Notes under the pieces: generated by a model
Databases searched by the model: none
What the model was told of the DNA's origin: nothing
What the model saw: the letters and a program-made list of their open reading frames with translations, nothing else
Translations under genes and position numbers: made by a program
Shown: positions 37,801-46,974 of the stretch, piece by piece
Layout of the letters: every line of letters begins with the position of its first letter
Position numbering within the stretch: the first letter of the stretch is position 1
Origin: G963663315 sp965208975
GTDB lineage: Bacteria; Pseudomonadota; Gammaproteobacteria; Arenicellales; Poriferihabitantaceae
Reading direction: 5' to 3'
Length of the DNA: 64,000 nucleotides
Assembly (NCBI GenBank): GCA_965208975.1
Contig: CBDBQH010000001.1
Location: 248,001-312,000 of the forward strand

Positions 37801-39176
37801 TGGCAAGCTTGATCTTCCTGCCCATCGCTGATGACATTGAATCCGGTACTTATCTGCTTTATGACGGCGCTTGTGGCACCGGCGGTATGCTGACTGTGGC
37901 AGAGACCAGTCTACAGGAATTGGCTGAGGTCCGTGGCAAGGATGTTTCCACTCACCTGTACGGACAGGAAATCAACGCCGAGACCTATGCGATCTGTAAG
38001 GCCGACCTGTTATTGAAAGGGGAGGGCGATGCCGCCGACAATATCGTGGGCGGCCCGGAACATTCCACCCTGGCGAATGATGCTTTTCCGGCCCATGAAT
38101 TCGACTTTATGCTATCCAATCCGCCTTATGGCAAGAGTTGGAAGTCCGACCTTGAACGCATGGGTGGCAAGAATGGCATGCGCGACCCGCGATTCCTGAT
38201 TGGGCACGATGGGGATTGTGAATATTCCCTGGTTACCCGTTCCAGCGATGGGCAAATGCTGTTCCTCGCCAACAAGCTCTCCAAGATGAAACAAAACACT
38301 CGACTGGGTAGCCGTATCGCCGAAGTGCACAACGGGTCATCGCTTTTCACGGGTGATGCCGGGCAGGGTGAAAGCAATATCCGTCGCTGGATTATTGAGA
38401 ACGACTGGCTGGAAGCCATCGTGGCCCTGCCGCTCAATATGTTCTACAACACCGGCATCGCCACCTATATTTGGGTACTTTCCAATCGCAAACAGGAACA
38501 TCGCAAGGGCAAAGTACAACTGATTGACGCCACGCAGTGGTTTACACCATTACGCAAAAATCTGGGCAAGAAGAATTGTGAATTGGGCGAAGATGACATT
38601 ACGCGCATCTGCGAAACTTTTCTTGCCTTCGAAGAGACGGAGCAAAGCAGGATTTTCGACAATGCCGCTTTCGGTTACTGGAAGGTGACGGTTGAGCGAC
38701 CGCTTCGGCTCGTCGGCGCTGACCCGCAGAGGGTCTACAAGGCAGCCGAGGTCAAGGTGTTGAAAGAGAGTGGCGAACGCAGCGAGGACGCGCCTGCGAT
38801 TATTCGGAAAATTCATAAAAGAGGTACACAAGCCAACTCGTTGCAGGGACTGTTTGCAACCACAATAGATGGTAAACGTTCGATAGTAGAGTACGAGCCG
38901 GATTCTGATCTGCGTGATACCGAGCAGGTTCCACTACAGGAAAAAGGTGGGGTAGAAGCCTTCCTGGAGCGGGAAGTTCTGCCTTATGCCGCCGATGCCT
39001 GGTATCCGCCCGATAAAGTAAAGATTGGCTACGAGATCAGTTTCAACCGCTATTTCTATAAGCCGAAACCCATGCGTAGTCTGGGAGAAATCCGGGCGGA
39101 TATTCTGGCAACAGAGGCGGAGACAGAGGGATTGCTTGGCGATATACTGGGTGGTGCTGGCTGCCTGTCGTCGTAG
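37800..39176 (+). pseudogene. hsdM: Type I methyltransferase HsdM, catalytic fragment
   Basis: The 458-residue catalytic part of HsdM, an N6-adenine methyltransferase. Motif I is YDGACGTGGML (about 22) and motif IV is LSNPPYGKSW (about 104). Its ATG is an internal Met of normal HsdM. The C-terminus reads into a palindromic R1 repeat, whose CGTAGGGG gives the TAG stop. If reinitiation works, a two-piece enzyme is conceivable; otherwise the system lacks modification. Confidence 0.85.
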
Positions 39177-39267
39177 GGGCGGGTCACCCGGATGTCGAAT
39201 GTATCGGACGGTGATTGTGGCGCTGGCTGCCTGGCATCGTAGGGGCGGGTCACCGTGCCCGCCCGAA
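39168..39267. repeat. Two R1-type repeats within a short duplication
   Basis: GTAGGGGCGGGTCACC occurs at about 39172 and again at 39240, each preceded by GCTGGCTGCCTG. The second copy has both palindrome arms. They fill most of the gap between hsdM and the HicB-like gene. Confidence 0.7.
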
Positions 39268-39330
39268 CAGCTGTCTGGACAGCATTTGACGTGGCCTTTG
39301 GTACAAGTAGAGACATTTGAGGAGTATGCG

Positions 39331-39558
39331 ATGAAAACCAGAGAAATAATTTTCGAGGTGACCGAAGCGAGTGAAGGCGGGTATGATGCGCGAGCTCTCG
39401 GCCACAGCATCTTCACGCAGGGCGACAACTGGGCCGACCTGAAAGCGATGGCGAGGGAAGCCGTTCTCTGCCACTTTGATGGAGAGGATATGGAGGCGCC
39501 GAGGGTCATCAGGTTGCATCTTGTCAGGGACGAGGCTCGCCAGAGGCTTTTTGGATAA
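39331..39558 (+). CDS. HicB-like (DUF1902-type) protein, orphan
   Basis: A 75-residue protein starting at ATG 39331 after GAGGAG. The pattern MKTREIIFEVTEASEGGYDARALGHSIFTQGDNWADLKAMAREAV resembles partial RNase-H-fold HicB-like antitoxins. No HicA toxin is adjacent: hsdS begins 1 bp after its stop. It may be a solitary antitoxin or have another role. Confidence 0.65.
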   Translation: MKTREIIFEVTEASEGGYDARALGHSIFTQGDNWADLKAMAREAVLCHFDGEDMEAPRVIRLHLVRDEARQRLFG

Positions 39559-39559
39559 T

Positions 39560-40993
39560 ATGGCTGCTTCCCTGAAACCTTACTCAACTGGTTACAAAGA
39601 GTCCGGCATTGAATGGTTGGGGGAGGTGCCAGGGCATTGGGAGGTACGGCGAGCGAAGAGCCTGTTCAAAAAAATTGAGAGGCCAATTCAGAAAGAAGAC
39701 GAGATTATTACCTGCTTTCGTAATGGTACTGTGACACTTCGTAGAAACCGGCGTGTGTCTGGCTTTACAGAGTCTTTGAAGGAGATAGGCTATCAGGGCA
39801 TTTGTGCTGGTGATCTCGTAATACACTCTATGGATGCTTTTGCTGGAGCTATCGGGGTCGCTGATTCCAATGGGAAAGGTTCTCCAGTTTATTCAGTATG
39901 CACATCTAGTTCCCAAGTAAATGACTATTTTTACGCCTACACCTTACGAGAAATGGCTCACAATGGATGGATACAGGCTCTTGCTAAAGGTATTAGAGAA
40001 AGGTCGTCGGATTTCAGATACACAGACTTTGCTGTGCAGTTGGTTTCTCTTCCGACTCTCTCCGAACAAACCGCCATCGTTCGTTATCTCGACCACTCCA
40101 CCGATTGCATTGACCGTTATATACACGCCAAAGAGAAGCTGATTTCTCTACTGGCAGAACAAAAACAGGTCATCATCCACCAAGCCGTTACCGGCCAGAT
40201 TGACGTTCGTACCGGCCAGCCTTATCCAGCATACAAGGATTCGGGTGTGGAATGGTTGGGGGAGGTGCCGGAGCATTGGAATATCTCCCGGCTTCGGGTA
40301 GTCGTTTCTATCTTGAATGGTGCAACGCCTTCGACAGTTAATGAGGAGTATTGGAACGGAAAGATACTTTGGTTGACTCCGGAGGACCTTGGGGCTCTAA
40401 ATACACGGCGTATATCCGAAAGTACCCGAAAGATCACTCCGGCAGGCTATGCCTCGTGCGGCACTTCGCTGGCGCAACAGAATAGCATTGCAGTATCCAC
40501 TCGTGCACCGATTGGGCATTTGGGAATCCTCAATTCTGAGGGTTGTACGAACCAAGGATGTAAACTCCTTGTTCCCGGTACGCACGTCTTGGAGGAGTAT
40601 CTATACGATGTGCTGGAATCGGCTCGGTCTGAACTGCAATCACTCGGAAATGGAACCACATTTTCTGAATTATCAAAAATTAATCTTGGGGATTTCCGAT
40701 TACCACTTCCACCCCTCCCCGAACAAACCGCCATCGCCCGCTTCCTCGATAAAACATCTTCCAAAATTGATGAATCAATCGCTCGGGCGCAGCGCAAGAT
40801 TGAGCTTCTCCGTGAATACCGTGAACGGCTGATCAGCGATGTGGTTACAGGTAAACTGGATGTTCGTGAGGCAGCAACCAGACTCCCCCAAGAGGCAGAT
40901 AACCCGGCATCCATTGGCAGTTCTGATGATCTTTCTGACAGTGTAGAAGAAAATAGCGATATGGAATCCATTATGAGCGGGACTTCTCCATGA
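39560..40993 (+). CDS. hsdS: Type I restriction specificity subunit HsdS
   Basis: A 477-residue DNA-recognition subunit with two target-recognition domains. The first starts after YKESGIEWLGEVPGHW (about 12-27), the second after YKDSGVEWLGEVPEHW (about 221-236). The central and C-terminal conserved helices contain EQTAIVRYLD and EQTAIARFLD, each followed by a coiled segment that sets the half-site spacing. It overlaps the next gene by 4 bp (ATGA). The paired entry sequences are long near-identical DNA repeats that could recombine. Confidence 0.92.
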   Translation: MAASLKPYSTGYKESGIEWLGEVPGHWEVRRAKSLFKKIERPIQKEDEIITCFRNGTVTLRRNRRVSGFTESLKEIGYQGICAGDLVIHSMDAFAGAIGVADSNGKGSPVYSVCTSSSQVNDYFYAYTLREMAHNGWIQALAKGIRERSSDFRYTDFAVQLVSLPTLSEQTAIVRYLDHSTDCIDRYIHAKEKLISLLAEQKQVIIHQAVTGQIDVRTGQPYPAYKDSGVEWLGEVPEHWNISRLRVVVSILNGATPSTVNEEYWNGKILWLTPEDLGALNTRRISESTRKITPAGYASCGTSLAQQNSIAVSTRAPIGHLGILNSEGCTNQGCKLLVPGTHVLEEYLYDVLESARSELQSLGNGTTFSELSKINLGDFRLPLPPLPEQTAIARFLDKTSSKIDESIARAQRKIELLREYRERLISDVVTGKLDVREAATRLPQEADNPASIGSSDDLSDSVEENSDMESIMSGTSP

Positions 40994-42489
40994 GTACTGT
41001 TCACTCCGATGAGTATCTGGCTGGACTGGTTCGTGAGTTGTGCCGTTTTATTAGTGAAGCGGAATGGGTGGAATTCAAGCGCAATAAGGCTGACTCGCAA
41101 GAAATCGGTGAATATATTTCTGCGCTTTCCAACTCTGCCGCCCTGAATGGCAAAGTGCATGCGTATATACTTTGGGGTGTCGATAACGAGACGCATAACA
41201 TAGTCGGGACAGACTTTAATCCCGCCACCGCCAGGAAAGGAAATGAGGCGCTGGAGAGTTGGTTGTTGCGGCTGCTGGAACCGAAGATTCGTTTTCGATT
41301 TGATACGATAGATATTGAGGGCCAGCGGGTAGTCATATTGGAAATTGACCGTGCAACTCACCATCCGGTAAGTTTCAGTGGCACGGAGTATATTCGCATT
41401 GGCGAGGTCAAAAAGCCTCTCAAAAAGGCCCCTGATCGCGAGCGGGAACTCTGGCGCATTTTTGATCAGATACCCTTTGAAGGATTGATTGCGTCTGAGC
41501 ATTTGGATGCAGAGAAGGTTTTGAGTCTGCTGGACTATCCGAGTTATTTCGATTTGCTGGGGCTGCCATTGCCAGCAAATCGTGATGGCATTGTTGAAGC
41601 CTTGTCAGAAGATAGCCTCATCCAGGCCTGTCCTGCGGGCGGTTGGGATATTACTAATCTTGGCGCCATTCTTTTTGCAAAGCGACTGACCGATTTTCCT
41701 GGCATTAGCAGAAAGGCTGTGCGTGTTATCCTGTACCGTGGTACAAGTCGAGTCGAAACACTCAAGGAGCGGCAGGGTATCAAGGGGTATGCAGCCGGGT
41801 TTGAAGGAGTGATGGGCGATATCAATAGCCTGCTTCCGAGCAACGAAATCATCGAACAGGCGCTCCGCAAGACCGTGCCAATGTGCCCGGAGCTTGCCAT
41901 ACGCGAACTGGTAGCGAATGCGCTGATTCATCAGGATTTCTTTATCACGGGCGCCGGACCGATGGTGGAGATATTTGAAAACCGTATTGAGGTCACCAAC
42001 CCCGGAGCCCCTTTGGTTTCCACAATCCGTTTTATTGATACGCCACCGCGCTCACGAAATGAGACATTGGCTTCCCTTATGCGCCGTTTTGGCATCTGTG
42101 AAGAACGTGGCAGTGGAATTGACAAGGTGATTTCCCAGGTGGAATTGTTTCAGTTGCCTGCTCCGCTGTTTGAGGTCCCTGGAGAATTTACGCGTGTGAT
42201 TCTATTTGCTCATAAAGATTTCAAGGATTTGAACAGGGCGGAACGTATCCGCGCCTGTTATTTGCATGCCTGTCTTTGCTATGTCACTCATCACAAGATG
42301 ACCAATGCTACCCTGCGGGAAAGATTCGGGATTGCTGACCAAAATGCTGCGGATGTCTCGCGCTTGTTGAAAGAGGCTGTCAATGATGGAAAGATTGTCA
42401 TAGACGGTTCATCCGCTGGGCGCCGGCATCGAACTTATCTGCCTTTCTGGGCCAGCCCAGATACCGAGAAACTACCCCGGTTCATTTGA
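40990..42489 (+). CDS. AlbA_2 / HATPase_c_4 domain protein within the type I operon
   Basis: A 499-residue protein. Residues about 15-130 fit the Schlafen AlbA_2 domain (EAEWVEFKRNKADSQEIGEYISALSNSAAL; ILWGVDNETHNIVGT). Residues about 295-390 fit the GHKL-like HATPase_c_4 region (ELAIRELVANALIHQDF, FENRIEVTNPGAP, ERGSGIDKVISQ). A C-terminal winged-helix-like part follows. Such proteins are often annotated as ATP-binding transcriptional regulators. It is translationally coupled to hsdS and precedes hsdR, so a defence or regulatory role is likely but unproven. Confidence 0.8.
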   Translation: MSTVHSDEYLAGLVRELCRFISEAEWVEFKRNKADSQEIGEYISALSNSAALNGKVHAYILWGVDNETHNIVGTDFNPATARKGNEALESWLLRLLEPKIRFRFDTIDIEGQRVVILEIDRATHHPVSFSGTEYIRIGEVKKPLKKAPDRERELWRIFDQIPFEGLIASEHLDAEKVLSLLDYPSYFDLLGLPLPANRDGIVEALSEDSLIQACPAGGWDITNLGAILFAKRLTDFPGISRKAVRVILYRGTSRVETLKERQGIKGYAAGFEGVMGDINSLLPSNEIIEQALRKTVPMCPELAIRELVANALIHQDFFITGAGPMVEIFENRIEVTNPGAPLVSTIRFIDTPPRSRNETLASLMRRFGICEERGSGIDKVISQVELFQLPAPLFEVPGEFTRVILFAHKDFKDLNRAERIRACYLHACLCYVTHHKMTNATLRERFGIADQNAADVSRLLKEAVNDGKIVIDGSSAGRRHRTYLPFWASPDTEKLPRFI

Positions 42490-42557
42490 TGGTTATTTGA
42501 TGGTTATTTGATAGATTTTGTACAGTTAGAGCTGGTTTAATGGTTTGTAGTTGCTAA

Positions 42558-42573
42558 CTGTCTGTTTATACAG
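42558..42573. promoter_or_regulatory. LexA-box-like site 1
   Basis: CTGT-N8-ACAG (CTGTCTGTTTATACAG), matching the core spacing of the gammaproteobacterial SOS operator. It lies in the first 110-bp repeat unit. Confidence 0.5.
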
Positions 42574-42667
42574 CGTTATTCTTATTCATTTTTATTTGAT
42601 GGTTGTTTGATGGTTGTTTGATAGATTTTGGGTAGTTAAGGCTGATTTCACGGTTAATGGTTGCTAA

Positions 42668-42683
42668 CTGTCTGTTTATACAG
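42668..42683. promoter_or_regulatory. LexA-box-like site 2
   Basis: An identical CTGT-N8-ACAG site in the second repeat unit, 51 bp before the hsdR start. Confidence 0.5.
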
Positions 42684-42733
42684 CGTTATTCTTATTCATT
42701 TTTATTTGATGGTTGTTTGATGGAATGCCGGTT

Positions 42734-45700
42734 ATGACTACTGATACCACCGAAAAAGGCCTCGAAGACCGGATTGTTTCGATCATGACGGGGTCGCTCA
42801 AGAACTCTGATAACGGGTCGGACAGGGTCCTGTTGCAGCAATCCCCGGCTTATGGAGGGGCGGGATGGATACTCGGAAATCCGCGAAACTATGATCGTGA
42901 ATACGCAGTGGACCTTTCCCAGATCAGCGCATTTCTCCAGGTCACCCAACCGGAGTCGGCGAGCAAGCTGAATCTGGATTCGACCAGTCCGGTTCGGCAG
43001 AAATTTCTGGCCCGGCTGCAAGGTGAAATCACCAAGCGCGGTACGATTGATGTTTTGCGAAAGGGTATCCATCACGGCCCGATTCATCTTGATCTGTTCT
43101 ACGGGACACCCTCACCGGGCAATCCTCTGGCTGGTCAACGCTATTCCCGGAATCGCTTCAGCGTGACCCGGCAACTTCGTTACAGTCAGGATGAGACCCG
43201 ATTGTCCCTTGATCTCGTGCTGTTTATCAACGGTTTGCCGGTCTTTACCTTTGAACTGAAGAACAGCTTGACCAAACAGACCGTGGAGGATGCGGTGGAG
43301 CAGTACAAGCGGGATCGTGACCCGCGGGAGTTGCTGTTCCAGTTCGGCCGATGTGTGGCTCACTTTGCTGTAGATGACCACGAGGTACGTTTCTGTACCC
43401 ATCTGCAGGGGAAGGACTCCTGGTTTTTGCCGTTTAATCAAGGCTGGAATGATGGAGCGGGTAATCCACCCAACCCGGAAGGTCTCAAGACCGATTATCT
43501 GTGGAAACGCATTCTGACAAAGGACGGATTGACCAACATCCTTGAAAACTACGCCCAGATTGTCGAGGAGAAGAGTCCGGAGACCGGCAGGAAGAAAAGA
43601 ACGCAGATTTTCCCGCGTACCCATCAGCTTGAAGTCGTGAAGAAGCTGCTCGCGGACGCAAGGCGGCATGGCGCGGGCAAACGTTATCTGATCCAGCATT
43701 CGGCAGGTAGTGGCAAGTCCAACTCGATTGCCTGGTTGGGGCATCAGCTCATCGGGCTGGAAAAAGATGGCGCCCCGGTATTTGACTCAATCATCGTCGT
43801 GACCGACCGCCGTATCCTGGATCAGCAGATTCGGGACACGATCAGGCAGTTTGCCCAGGTTGGGGCAACGGTAGGGCATGCCGAACATTCTGGTGATTTG
43901 CGAAAGTTCATCGAAAGCGGCAAGAAGATCATTATCTCCACAGTGCAGAAGTTTCCCTACATTCTGGATGAGATCGGGAGTGAGCATCGGAGACGGCGGT
44001 TTGCCATCATTATTGACGAGGCCCATTCCAGTCAGGGCGGCAAGACTTCGGCTGCGCTCGCCATGGCGCTGGCCAAAGGAGGAGCGGCAGAAGGGAGTGA
44101 GACATTCGAGGATCAGATCAACCGAATCATGGAAGCGCGTAAAATGTTGCCGAATGCCAGCTATTTTGCATTTACAGCGACCCCGAAAAACAAAACACTG
44201 GAAATATTTGGTGAACCATACTCCCGGTCAGACGGGAGCGTAAAGCGCCGCCCTTTTCACAGCTATACCATGAAGCAGGCTATTCAGGAGGGGTTTATTC
44301 TGGATGTGGTCCGGTATTACCTGCCGATCAACAGCTATTACAAGCTGATAAAAACCGTTGAAGCAGACCCCCTGTTTGACACAAAGCGCGCAAAAAAGAA
44401 ACTGCGCCGATATGTGGAGGGACATGAACATGCGGTTCGGCTCAAAGCCGAGATTATGGTGGACCATTTTCATGATCAGGTGATTGCGCTCAAAAAGATC
44501 AAGGGACAGGCGAGGGCAATGGTGGTGACCAACGGGGTTGAACGAGCCATCCGGTATTTTCATGCCATTAGCGATTATCTGGTGGAACGCAAAAGCCCCT
44601 GCAAAGCGATTGTGGCGTTTTCCGGTGAACACGAATATGGAGGCGCGAGGGTTACAGAAGCTTCCCTGAATGGTTTTCCGGCAGTTCAGATTGTTGACAA
44701 GATTCGGGAAGACCCTTATCGAATTCTTATTTGCGCCGACAAGTTTCAGACCGGATACGATGAACCATTGTTGCATACCCTGTATGTAGACAAGACACTT
44801 TCCGGTATCCAGGCTGTGCAAACGCTGTCTCGTCTTAACCGGGCGCGACCCGGGAAATACGATGCCTTCGTGGTTGATTTTATGAACAATGCTGAAACGA
44901 TTGAGGGTGCATTTTCTGATTATTACCGGACCACCATCCTGGCTGATGAAACCGACCCGAACAAATTACATGACCTCAAGGCGGCGCTGGATAGCTACCA
45001 GATTTATGCGGTCGGACAAATTGATCAGCTGGTCGAGCTCTACCTGAATGGGGCAGACCGGGACAGGCTGGACCCGATTCTTGATGCGTGTGTGTCTGTT
45101 TACAAGGAGCAGCTGGATGAAGATGGGCAAGTGGATTTCAAGGGCAAAGCCAAGGCATTCACCCGTACTCACGGGTTCCTTGCGTCGATTCTGTCTTACA
45201 GCCATGCAGAGTGGGAGAAATTGTCGATATTCCTTGATTTTCTGATTCCGAAATTACCGGCGCCAATAGAAGAAGACTTATCCAGGGGAATCCTCGAAAC
45301 CATTGACATGGACAGCTATCGGGTGGAGAAACAGGCAGCGATGGATATCCGGCTTGCTGATGAAGATGCCGAGATTGAGCCAGTACCTGCTGGTGGAAGC
45401 GGAAGCCACAGTGACCCGGATATTGATTGGTTGTCAAACATTCTCAAAACATTCAATGACCTTTTCGGAAACATTGAATGGGCTGACGTTGATCGCGTAA
45501 GAAGGTTGATAGCCGAGGAAATCCCGTTGAAAGTGGCCGCCGACAATGCCTACCAGAACGCGCAGAAGCATTCAGACAAACAGAATGCACGGATAGAGCA
45601 TGACAAGGCGCTGGAGCGTGTAATGACGGTCGTTCTGCAGGATGACACCCAGTTGTTCAAGCAGTTCAGCGATAACGAGTCATTCCGGAGGTGGCTATCG

Positions 45701-45760
45701 GATAGGATATTTGCACGGACGTATCCTCGGGGCGTTTGTGCCCCGTTGCTTGATCAATGA
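42734..45760 (+). CDS. hsdR: Type I restriction endonuclease subunit HsdR
   Basis: A 1008-residue motor and nuclease subunit. The N-terminal HSDR_N nuclease domain includes VVLFINGLPVFTFELKN-like sequence (E-x-K motif, about 170). The helicase has Walker A SAGSGKSNSI (about 315), the DEAH box IIDEAHSSQGG (about 425), motif III FTATPKNK and motif VI LSRLNRARPGK. The open frame begins at 42713; ATG 42734 (MTTDTTEKGLED) matches the usual N-terminus, ATG 42725 is the alternative. It has an intact frame, unlike hsdM, and overlaps dgkA by 4 bp. Confidence 0.92.
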   Translation: MTTDTTEKGLEDRIVSIMTGSLKNSDNGSDRVLLQQSPAYGGAGWILGNPRNYDREYAVDLSQISAFLQVTQPESASKLNLDSTSPVRQKFLARLQGEITKRGTIDVLRKGIHHGPIHLDLFYGTPSPGNPLAGQRYSRNRFSVTRQLRYSQDETRLSLDLVLFINGLPVFTFELKNSLTKQTVEDAVEQYKRDRDPRELLFQFGRCVAHFAVDDHEVRFCTHLQGKDSWFLPFNQGWNDGAGNPPNPEGLKTDYLWKRILTKDGLTNILENYAQIVEEKSPETGRKKRTQIFPRTHQLEVVKKLLADARRHGAGKRYLIQHSAGSGKSNSIAWLGHQLIGLEKDGAPVFDSIIVVTDRRILDQQIRDTIRQFAQVGATVGHAEHSGDLRKFIESGKKIIISTVQKFPYILDEIGSEHRRRRFAIIIDEAHSSQGGKTSAALAMALAKGGAAEGSETFEDQINRIMEARKMLPNASYFAFTATPKNKTLEIFGEPYSRSDGSVKRRPFHSYTMKQAIQEGFILDVVRYYLPINSYYKLIKTVEADPLFDTKRAKKKLRRYVEGHEHAVRLKAEIMVDHFHDQVIALKKIKGQARAMVVTNGVERAIRYFHAISDYLVERKSPCKAIVAFSGEHEYGGARVTEASLNGFPAVQIVDKIREDPYRILICADKFQTGYDEPLLHTLYVDKTLSGIQAVQTLSRLNRARPGKYDAFVVDFMNNAETIEGAFSDYYRTTILADETDPNKLHDLKAALDSYQIYAVGQIDQLVELYLNGADRDRLDPILDACVSVYKEQLDEDGQVDFKGKAKAFTRTHGFLASILSYSHAEWEKLSIFLDFLIPKLPAPIEEDLSRGILETIDMDSYRVEKQAAMDIRLADEDAEIEPVPAGGSGSHSDPDIDWLSNILKTFNDLFGNIEWADVDRVRRLIAEEIPLKVAADNAYQNAQKHSDKQNARIEHDKALERVMTVVLQDDTQLFKQFSDNESFRRWLSDRIFARTYPRGVCAPLLDQ

Positions 45761-46137
45761 ACAAACAGCCGGAAATTCCCGAACCTGTCGCCGGCCCCCG
45801 GTTGTGGCGGGCGTTGTTCCATTCAATTGACGGATTGCGGGTCGCCTGGCGTGAGGAAGCCGCTTTCAGGCTGGAAGTCGTGGTTGCCGTGTTGCTGTCC
45901 GCTGTTTGTCTGTATCTGCCCTTCGATCCCTGGCTTACGGCCGTCATTTTGTTCAGCCATGCTCTGGTACTGGTTGCCGAGTTGTTGAACACCGCTGTTG
46001 AAGCCGTGGTGGATATGGTTACGAAGGAGTTTCACCGTGAAGCCAAAAAAGCCAAGGATGCGGGGAGCGCCGCGGCGCTAATGTCACTGGCTCTGAGCGC
46101 TGGCCTGTGGGGGTATGCGCTCTACGGGTTGGTATGA
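45757..46137 (+). CDS. dgkA: Diacylglycerol kinase
   Basis: A 126-residue inner-membrane enzyme that phosphorylates diacylglycerol to phosphatidic acid, recycling lipid left from osmoregulated glucan synthesis. The conserved EEAAFRLEVVVAVLL and VAELLNTAVEAVVDMV segments carry the catalytic Glu and Asn residues. Three membrane helices are visible. Its ATG overlaps the hsdR stop, and its last 54 bp overlap the convergent phosphopantetheinyl transferase gene. Confidence 0.92.
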   Translation: MNKQPEIPEPVAGPRLWRALFHSIDGLRVAWREEAAFRLEVVVAVLLSAVCLYLPFDPWLTAVILFSHALVLVAELLNTAVEAVVDMVTKEFHREAKKAKDAGSAAALMSLALSAGLWGYALYGLV

Positions 46138-46893
46138 GTCAATGCCAGTGTCCGGTGGGGTTGGGTGAATACGGGTTGGGGTGATTTTCATAATCAAGTC
46201 TTGTACCATGGGAGAGGCTCCCGAAGGCTGAACCGCGCCATCCATGACTCTGGAGAATAGCCGGTCTACCCGGGAGATGAGAAGTGGTCCGCTGGAGGCG
46301 CTGCACACAGCAATCGGGCAATCACATAGCTCCAGCTCCCATGCTTGCCAACCAGCGCTATCGGGAGCCGGGTTCTCAATTCGCACACTGTGGGGATTTT
46401 CGACAACCAGTTGATTGAGATCACTGGATATACTGCCCCGCTGCGCTTTAATCCAGGCTTCCTTGAGTACCCAATGACGCAAGAAGACGGATTCTCGTTC
46501 TTCTGAACCCGTCGCGGCAATGACCTTTGCTTCCCGGGCAGAAAAAAACCGGTTGGCAATACCGAGCCAATCACGATGTTCTCCTTTCGTCTCGCAATCA
46601 ATTCCTGTCTTGCCGGGCGCGAGAGCGATGGCTACCATTTTGGGGCAGTGTGCCAGGGACAACCCCAGATTCAGTTCGGTTGAAAAGAACTCAATGAGTT
46701 CCAGTCCAGGTTGAAGTAGCTCGTTTCGGGTAATCCCGATCCCCTCAATATCGCATATCAGTCCCAGCAACTCCCGTGTCCGCAAGGACTGTTCCTGGCG
46801 CTGTCTTGTGGTATCAAGCGAGTGCAACCAGATTTTTGTTTCCCCGCTGGCGGCAATGGATTTCAGCATGGCGATTCCTACCGGATACTCCAT
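46084..46893 (-). CDS. 4'-phosphopantetheinyl transferase (Sfp/HetI type)
   Basis: A 269-residue enzyme that attaches phosphopantetheine to carrier proteins. Mg2+ and CoA-binding motifs are GIDCE (about 98) and WVLKEAWIKA (about 143), with NRFFSAREAKVIA between them. The C-terminal 60 residues are extra (proline-rich, TPTRIHPTPP) and lie partly antisense to dgkA. No polyketide or peptide synthetase is nearby, so the carrier partner is unknown. Confidence 0.88.
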   Translation of the reverse strand: MEYPVGIAMLKSIAASGETKIWLHSLDTTRQRQEQSLRTRELLGLICDIEGIGITRNELLQPGLELIEFFSTELNLGLSLAHCPKMVAIALAPGKTGIDCETKGEHRDWLGIANRFFSAREAKVIAATGSEERESVFLRHWVLKEAWIKAQRGSISSDLNQLVVENPHSVRIENPAPDSAGWQAWELELCDCPIAVCSASSGPLLISRVDRLFSRVMDGAVQPSGASPMVQDLIMKITPTRIHPTPPDTGIDSYQPVERIPPQASAQSQ

Positions 46894-46974
46894 GCCTGCG
46901 ATGGCGTGATGCTTATAGTCTGGATATCGACCATATTGACTACATGTTGCCCTAGGGGATTCCGGGTGACTGGA

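Larger units (their letters stand above)
42484..42727. repeat. 110-bp tandem repeat between the AlbA_2 gene and hsdR
   Basis: Units start at 42484 and 42594, with a partial third at 42704 that merges into the hsdR start. Each full unit holds TTGATGGTT repeats, a variable middle and an identical end (TTGCTAACTG onward to CATTTTT). The first unit overlaps the AlbA_2 gene's stop codon. Confidence 0.85.

Noticed and set aside
42484..42727. 110-bp repeats considered as a CRISPR array
   Set aside because: Only two full units, mostly identical without spacer-like unique segments, and no cas genes.
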